DNA of 8,656 nucleotides. It comes from UBA5976 sp037137575. Lineage in GTDB: Bacteria; Actinomycetota; Actinomycetes; S36-B12; UBA5976. Under the pieces are notes generated by a model. The model did no database searches. It was not told where the DNA came from and saw nothing but the letters and a program-made list of their open reading frames with translations. The stretch is taken from contig JBAXKB010000044.1 in NCBI GenBank assembly GCA_037137575.1, positions 1 to 8,656 of the forward strand, in the 5' to 3' direction. The number at the start of each line of letters is the position of its first letter. Position 1 is the stretch's first letter. Below are positions 5,711 through 8,656 of this stretch, piece by piece. The position numbers were made by a program, and so were the translations under genes.

Positions 5711-6820
5711 ATGACAACCGAAGCAAACATTGGGGTTAAACCGAAAGTATTCTGGCTGACAAATGTAGCTACGCCATACCGAATTCCGATGTGGCAGTGG
5801 CTGAGCAAGAGTGTTGACATCACATTGGGAATGCTCAGAGATCCCGAGGCGAGTCGCTTTGGCGCGTGGACTAAAGCCGAAATCGGTGTAGACACTGAAT
5901 TCTTTCATGCTCCCACTTTGACCATTGGAACTCGCGCTATCTATTTTCCAAACCGAGCCATGCGCAAGATGCTCAAACAGGATTGGAATTATTTCGTTCT
6001 CGGTGGTTGGGAATCTCCCGCTTATTTTTATGCCTTACTAGTCGCGCGTAAGCGTGGCATCAAAGTAATCGGCCATTGTGGCTCCACGGCTCAGTCAAGT
6101 GGATATGCCGGATGGCTTGTTTCCAAACTTCGCTCATGGTTTCATCAGAAACTTGATTGGTCAGTGACCTATGGAACAGATTGCACCGATTACCTGATTG
6201 GCATGGGGGTAAATCCAAAAAAGATTTACACCGGGTTCAATTCAGTTGACCACGTTCATTTTTATGAGGGCGTCAATGCAAACCGCGCTGCGCAAGAGCA
6301 AACTGCTGGACACAAATATCTCTACGTAGGGCAGTTCATCACCCGCAAAAACGTCGCTAATTTGATTAATGCTTTCGCACAAATTCGTCAGCCCGGTGAC
6401 ACCTTGCGGTTGGCAGGACGAGGCGATCTTCAATCACAGCTTGAGGAGCTCGCTAGCGAACTTAACCTAGGAGAATCCGTACAGTTCATTGGGCATAGGT
6501 CGCAGGACGAACTAATCCTTGAGTATTGCAAGGCAAATACCCTGATTCTGCCCTCGTTTATCGAGGTGTGGGGGCTTGTGGTGAACGAAGCTTTAACTTG
6601 TGGGTTGAATGTTGTTGTCAGTCAGAAATGCGGTATCTCTAACGATATTCAACACATGCAAGGGGTTTACATTTCAGCGTGTGAAGTTGAATCTATTGCG
6701 CAGAAGATGGCAGAAAGTCGGGCCAATTGGACCGGGGTGCGGTCAAACCCAGAGATTTTGCACTACACCATCGAAAATTATGGTCAGCATTTTATAAATG
6801 CCATGCAAGAACTTAGGTAG
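5711..6820 (+). CDS. Family 4 glycosyltransferase
   Basis: The product has 369 residues. It opens with VFWLTNVATPYRIPMWQWL (13-31), an N-terminal pattern seen in GT4 enzymes of surface-glycan clusters. A donor-binding segment YVGQFITRKNVANLI (205-219) carries the conserved Arg/Lys pair (R212, K213), followed by LAGRGD (234-239) and VQFIGH (257-262). The complete EX7E motif EVWGLVVNE has E285 and E293. These indicate a retaining GT-B transferase adding a sugar to the lipid-linked repeat at the cytoplasmic membrane face; the sugar cannot be told. The ATG lies one nucleotide after the TGA of the GT2 gene, and GGGTGA, overlapping that stop, may serve as ribosome site, so the pair is probably translationally coupled. 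Confidence 0.94.
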   Translation: MTTEANIGVKPKVFWLTNVATPYRIPMWQWLSKSVDITLGMLRDPEASRFGAWTKAEIGVDTEFFHAPTLTIGTRAIYFPNRAMRKMLKQDWNYFVLGGWESPAYFYALLVARKRGIKVIGHCGSTAQSSGYAGWLVSKLRSWFHQKLDWSVTYGTDCTDYLIGMGVNPKKIYTGFNSVDHVHFYEGVNANRAAQEQTAGHKYLYVGQFITRKNVANLINAFAQIRQPGDTLRLAGRGDLQSQLEELASELNLGESVQFIGHRSQDELILEYCKANTLILPSFIEVWGLVVNEALTCGLNVVVSQKCGISNDIQHMQGVYISACEVESIAQKMAESRANWTGVRSNPEILHYTIENYGQHFINAMQELR

Positions 6821-6846
6821 AATTACAAAATTAGCGAACTTAGGTA
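6809..6846 (+). repeat. 11-bp direct repeat GAACTTAGGTA between two genes
   Basis: GAACTTAGGTA occurs at 6809-6819 (last codons and stop of the GT4 gene) and again at 6836-6846, a spacing of 27 bp. Flanking bases do not match. It may be a relic of a small local duplication in the gap before the SGNH-like gene, or chance. Confidence 0.5.
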
Positions 6847-6863
6847 CTGGGGGCACATTTAAA

Positions 6864-7598
6864 ATGTGGAAGCCGGCAAGAGTAACAATTATCGGCGGCT
6901 CAACCGCTTCGGGGCATTCAGTTGAACAAGCAAAGACTTTTGGCTGCTTGGTTGCCGAAAGTCTTGGGGTACCTTTTATCTTCTATACATCAGATTTGGC
7001 CAAGATTGCAGATTTAAATGAAACAGTAAAGACGCGTGAGATTTCAGAAGACGATTTAGTTTTAATTTTGGCCGGCATTGGTGATTCCTGGCCACAGCCA
7101 CAAGGGATATTCGCCAAAATACTTCCGCCTTCTTGGCGTGGAGCGGGCAAACTTAACCCGGCCGCTCGCAAGAGCCGTAGTTTGGTCAAGCGCATCCGTC
7201 AACGCATCCGTCATTTCATGAAGTTTTCTATCAAAATGTTTTTCTGGATACTAGGTTTCTACCGCCCAGATACCAGTAAGGCAGATTTTGCTCGCGAAGT
7301 ACGATCGATCACCGAAACATTAAACACAGTAAATTGTCGGACCATTTGGATGTTCCCGCAGAAGCCCAGAATCTTCTCAACCTTCATTGAACTAAATACC
7401 GTGCGCAAATACGTTGGCTTGATTACCAAAGAACTTGAGCGTAGTCATAACCCAAGAATATTCCCGCTCGACATCAACACAGTGATTGATGATCAGGCAG
7501 ATATTCTGGGTGACGGACTGCACTTAGCTGAGTCTGGCCATGCCAAAGTGGCAGCCGAAATTGTCCGGTTATTCAATGAATCTGTTTCAGGTAGCTAA
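6864..7598 (+). CDS. SGNH-hydrolase-like protein with degenerate motifs
   Basis: The product has 244 residues from the ATG at 6864. This start is preferred over an in-frame ATG at 6798, which overlaps the GT4 gene and has no ribosome site, because the first strand of the fold (RVTIIGGST, residues 6-14) begins just after it; GGGGG lies 10 nt upstream. The fold is recognised from an N-terminal GGSTASGHS in place of the block I GDS (Ser13 as nucleophile), a strand ending VLILAGIGDSW where GxND is expected (71-74), and a C-terminal DGLHLAESGHAKVA with the catalytic Asp217/His220 pair and a helix. Family members are esterases, deacetylases or acyltransferases, several of which modify exopolysaccharide. 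Between blocks (about residues 101-131) lies a very basic stretch with a 12-bp tandem duplication (RIRQ then RIRH), followed by hydrophobic FSIKMFFWILGFY, possibly membrane-associating. There is no signal peptide, so action is probably cytoplasmic. The role in glycan acylation is inferred from the neighbours. Confidence 0.72.
   Translation: MWKPARVTIIGGSTASGHSVEQAKTFGCLVAESLGVPFIFYTSDLAKIADLNETVKTREISEDDLVLILAGIGDSWPQPQGIFAKILPPSWRGAGKLNPAARKSRSLVKRIRQRIRHFMKFSIKMFFWILGFYRPDTSKADFAREVRSITETLNTVNCRTIWMFPQKPRIFSTFIELNTVRKYVGLITKELERSHNPRIFPLDINTVIDDQADILGDGLHLAESGHAKVAAEIVRLFNESVSGS
7191..7213 (+). repeat. 12-bp in-frame tandem duplication inside the SGNH-like gene
   Basis: CGCATCCGTCA occurs at 7191-7201 and 7203-7213 with a period of 12 bp. 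It is in frame and encodes RIRQ followed by RIRH. The sequence is consistent with slipped-strand duplication enlarging a basic segment. The period equals four codons, so the reading frame is preserved. Confidence 0.85.
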
Positions 7599-7610
7599 GG
7601 ACAAAAAGAA

Positions 7611-8656
7611 GTGCAAAAAGTAAACAGCAAAGATGTGATTGTCAAAGAAAAATCAGTTAATTCTCTGAAACTTTCTTTTGGTAAATCGCTTTTCGCTTTT
7701 ATTTTTGTTGGACCGATTTGGCTGGCTTTCTTGCAAGTTTCCTTAACTGATATTTTGAATAGTCAGATCGTATTGATGCAAGTCATCCTTATGGTTGTCT
7801 CTTCATTGATGTTCACCGTGGAATTTCGCAAACCTAAACCAAGTCCGGTTGTATTGGTTATTTGGGTATTCAATTGTGGGGTTGTTGGAGTGCCAGGTTT
7901 AAGTCAGATTTTGGCTGGATCATTTCCATGGCCACTCGTCGTGGATAATGGCAACTTATTTTTCGGTCAGATCTGCACGCTAATTGCTTCCATAATTTTG
8001 ATTATTTTTCTAGAGGCACCACACAAACAAAATTCGCAGAAGTCGGTAAGTAGAAATCTTGATCGAATTCGAGTTCGTAATTTAACAATCTTGATGCTCC
8101 CAGCTCTCCTTTACGCTATTCGCTCTGGTGGCGGTATTAAGTCCTTCTTTAGTTCCCGAGGTGCCATTTCAGCAGCTAAGAGTGCGGCAGGTTTAACTAA
8201 GGCACAGAGTGGATTGTTCGTGACCGGAACGCAGGCGCTCGTACTGCTCGTCTGTGTTAGCGCAATTCTTTTGCGCAAAAAGAACCCAAAAGATCCAATT
8301 GCAAACTTTTCTTTGGTACTTTCTGGCATCGGTTTGCTCATTCTCGCGAATCCATTGTCTGCCAGTCGATTTTGGTTCTTTACCGTGCTTTCGACACTCG
8401 CGGTCGCAACTCTCGCACTTACTCCTGGGCGAATTCGAATGGGTGCCATGACGCTATTTTTCGGCACGATGTTCGTTTTCCCATTGGCGGATTACTTCCG
8501 TCATGCGAATCGATCTTTTGGTTCGGTTGGTACTTCTGCTTGGCTAACTGGTGACTTCGATGCCCTGCAAATTACTGGAGCAGGGATTCAGTGGTTTCAA
8601 GAAAATGGAGCGGTTTGGGGCCATCAACTACTCGGCGCAATGTTTCCAGTGATTCC
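7611..8656 (+). CDS. Multi-span membrane protein, probable Wzy-type polysaccharide polymerase (3' end outside window)
   Basis: An open frame begins at GTG 7611 and runs without stop for 348 codons to the right edge. AAGGA at 7597-7601, overlapping the previous stop, lies 9 nt before the start, and the gap to the SGNH-like gene is only 12 nt. After a charged N-terminus there are about nine hydrophobic segments, near residues 26-44, 53-70, 78-96, 116-134, 158-170, 203-221, 233-247, 254-270 and 277-293. The region after these carries NPLSASRFWF (247-256), ADYFRH (293-298), GDFDALQ (314-320) and GHQLLGAMFPVI (337-348). This resembles the 'DFDA...G.QLLGA..F..P' stretch I recall from O-antigen/oligosaccharide-repeat-unit polymerase-like proteins. 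Wzy polymerases link lipid-carried repeats on the outer face of the membrane. The position at the end of a run of glycosyltransferase genes supports this. The family call rests on memory of the motif and is moderate; membrane topology is firm. Confidence 0.75.
   Translation, partial: MQKVNSKDVIVKEKSVNSLKLSFGKSLFAFIFVGPIWLAFLQVSLTDILNSQIVLMQVILMVVSSLMFTVEFRKPKPSPVVLVIWVFNCGVVGVPGLSQILAGSFPWPLVVDNGNLFFGQICTLIASIILIIFLEAPHKQNSQKSVSRNLDRIRVRNLTILMLPALLYAIRSGGGIKSFFSSRGAISAAKSAAGLTKAQSGLFVTGTQALVLLVCVSAILLRKKNPKDPIANFSLVLSGIGLLILANPLSASRFWFFTVLSTLAVATLALTPGRIRMGAMTLFFGTMFVFPLADYFRHANRSFGSVGTSAWLTGDFDALQITGAGIQWFQENGAVWGHQLLGAMFPVI

Noticed and set aside
6798..6863. ATG at 6798 as start of the SGNH-like gene
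   Set aside because: It would overlap the GT4 gene by 23 nt, lacks a ribosome site, and adds 22 residues with no fold contribution. It was not fully excluded.
8111..8467. 118-codon minus-strand frame near the right edge
   Set aside because: It is antisense to the continuous membrane-protein frame with many hydrophobic helices. Its product is Pro/Arg/Lys-rich with no recognisable domain, as is typical of shadow frames.
1..8656. CRISPR array, transposon or phage element, tRNA or rRNA
   Set aside because: I saw no regularly spaced repeats, no transposase or integrase coding, no terminal inverted repeats around a gene block, and no tRNA-like or rRNA-like sequence by eye.

Overview
This window looks like part of an exopolysaccharide or cell-surface glycan biosynthesis locus in a bacterium with a compact genome. 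Hand counting a few lines suggests a G+C content around the mid-40s percent, varying from about 30 to 60% between lines. The likely source is a low-G+C actinobacterium, for example a planktonic freshwater lineage such as Nanopelagicales. Three things point that way: GTG starts (one apparently leaderless behind a TAGAAT -10 box), a small exported FMN-binding-domain protein of a type common in actinobacteria, and very tight gene packing. This assignment is inference with modest confidence, because there is no rRNA or other taxonomic marker in the window.

Layout: (i) Positions 3-1199 (+) are the 3' part of an ABC1/AarF/UbiB-family atypical kinase gene that starts before the window. (ii) Positions 1276-1734 (+) encode a small secreted FMN-binding-domain protein with an altered flavinylation motif, followed by a strong hairpin (1770-1809). 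(iii) Positions 1865-3073 (+) encode a WcaI-like family 4 glycosyltransferase. It converges with zero spacing on (iv) a two-gene minus-strand operon: a WcaF-like hexapeptide acetyltransferase (4731-4195), whose stop overlaps the start of a GT4 glycosyltransferase (4198-3074). (v) A roughly 120-bp divergent promoter region (4732-4854) separates this from a plus-strand operon. That operon holds a GT2 glycosyltransferase (4855-5709), a GT4 glycosyltransferase (5711-6820), an SGNH-hydrolase-like protein with degenerate catalytic motifs (6864-7598), and a multi-membrane-span protein running off the right edge (7611->8656). The last resembles Wzy-type polysaccharide polymerases.

How the genes would work together (inference): four glycosyltransferases assemble a lipid-linked oligosaccharide repeat, the WcaF-like enzyme O-acetylates it, the SGNH-like protein may add or remove an acyl group, and the Wzy-like membrane protein would polymerise flipped repeats. 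The initiating phosphoglycosyltransferase, flippase and chain-length/export proteins of such a pathway are not in the window and may lie beyond the right edge. The AarF and FMN-binding genes look like unrelated chromosomal neighbours that mark the left border of the glycan locus.

I saw no RNA genes, CRISPR arrays, transposases or attachment sites, and there is no non-coding stretch longer than about 130 bp. I did not find an obviously new kind of system. The most unusual items are the non-canonical SGNH protein with a basic/hydrophobic insertion carrying a 12-bp tandem duplication, the polymerase candidate, the FMN-domain motif change, and the abutting convergent stop codons.
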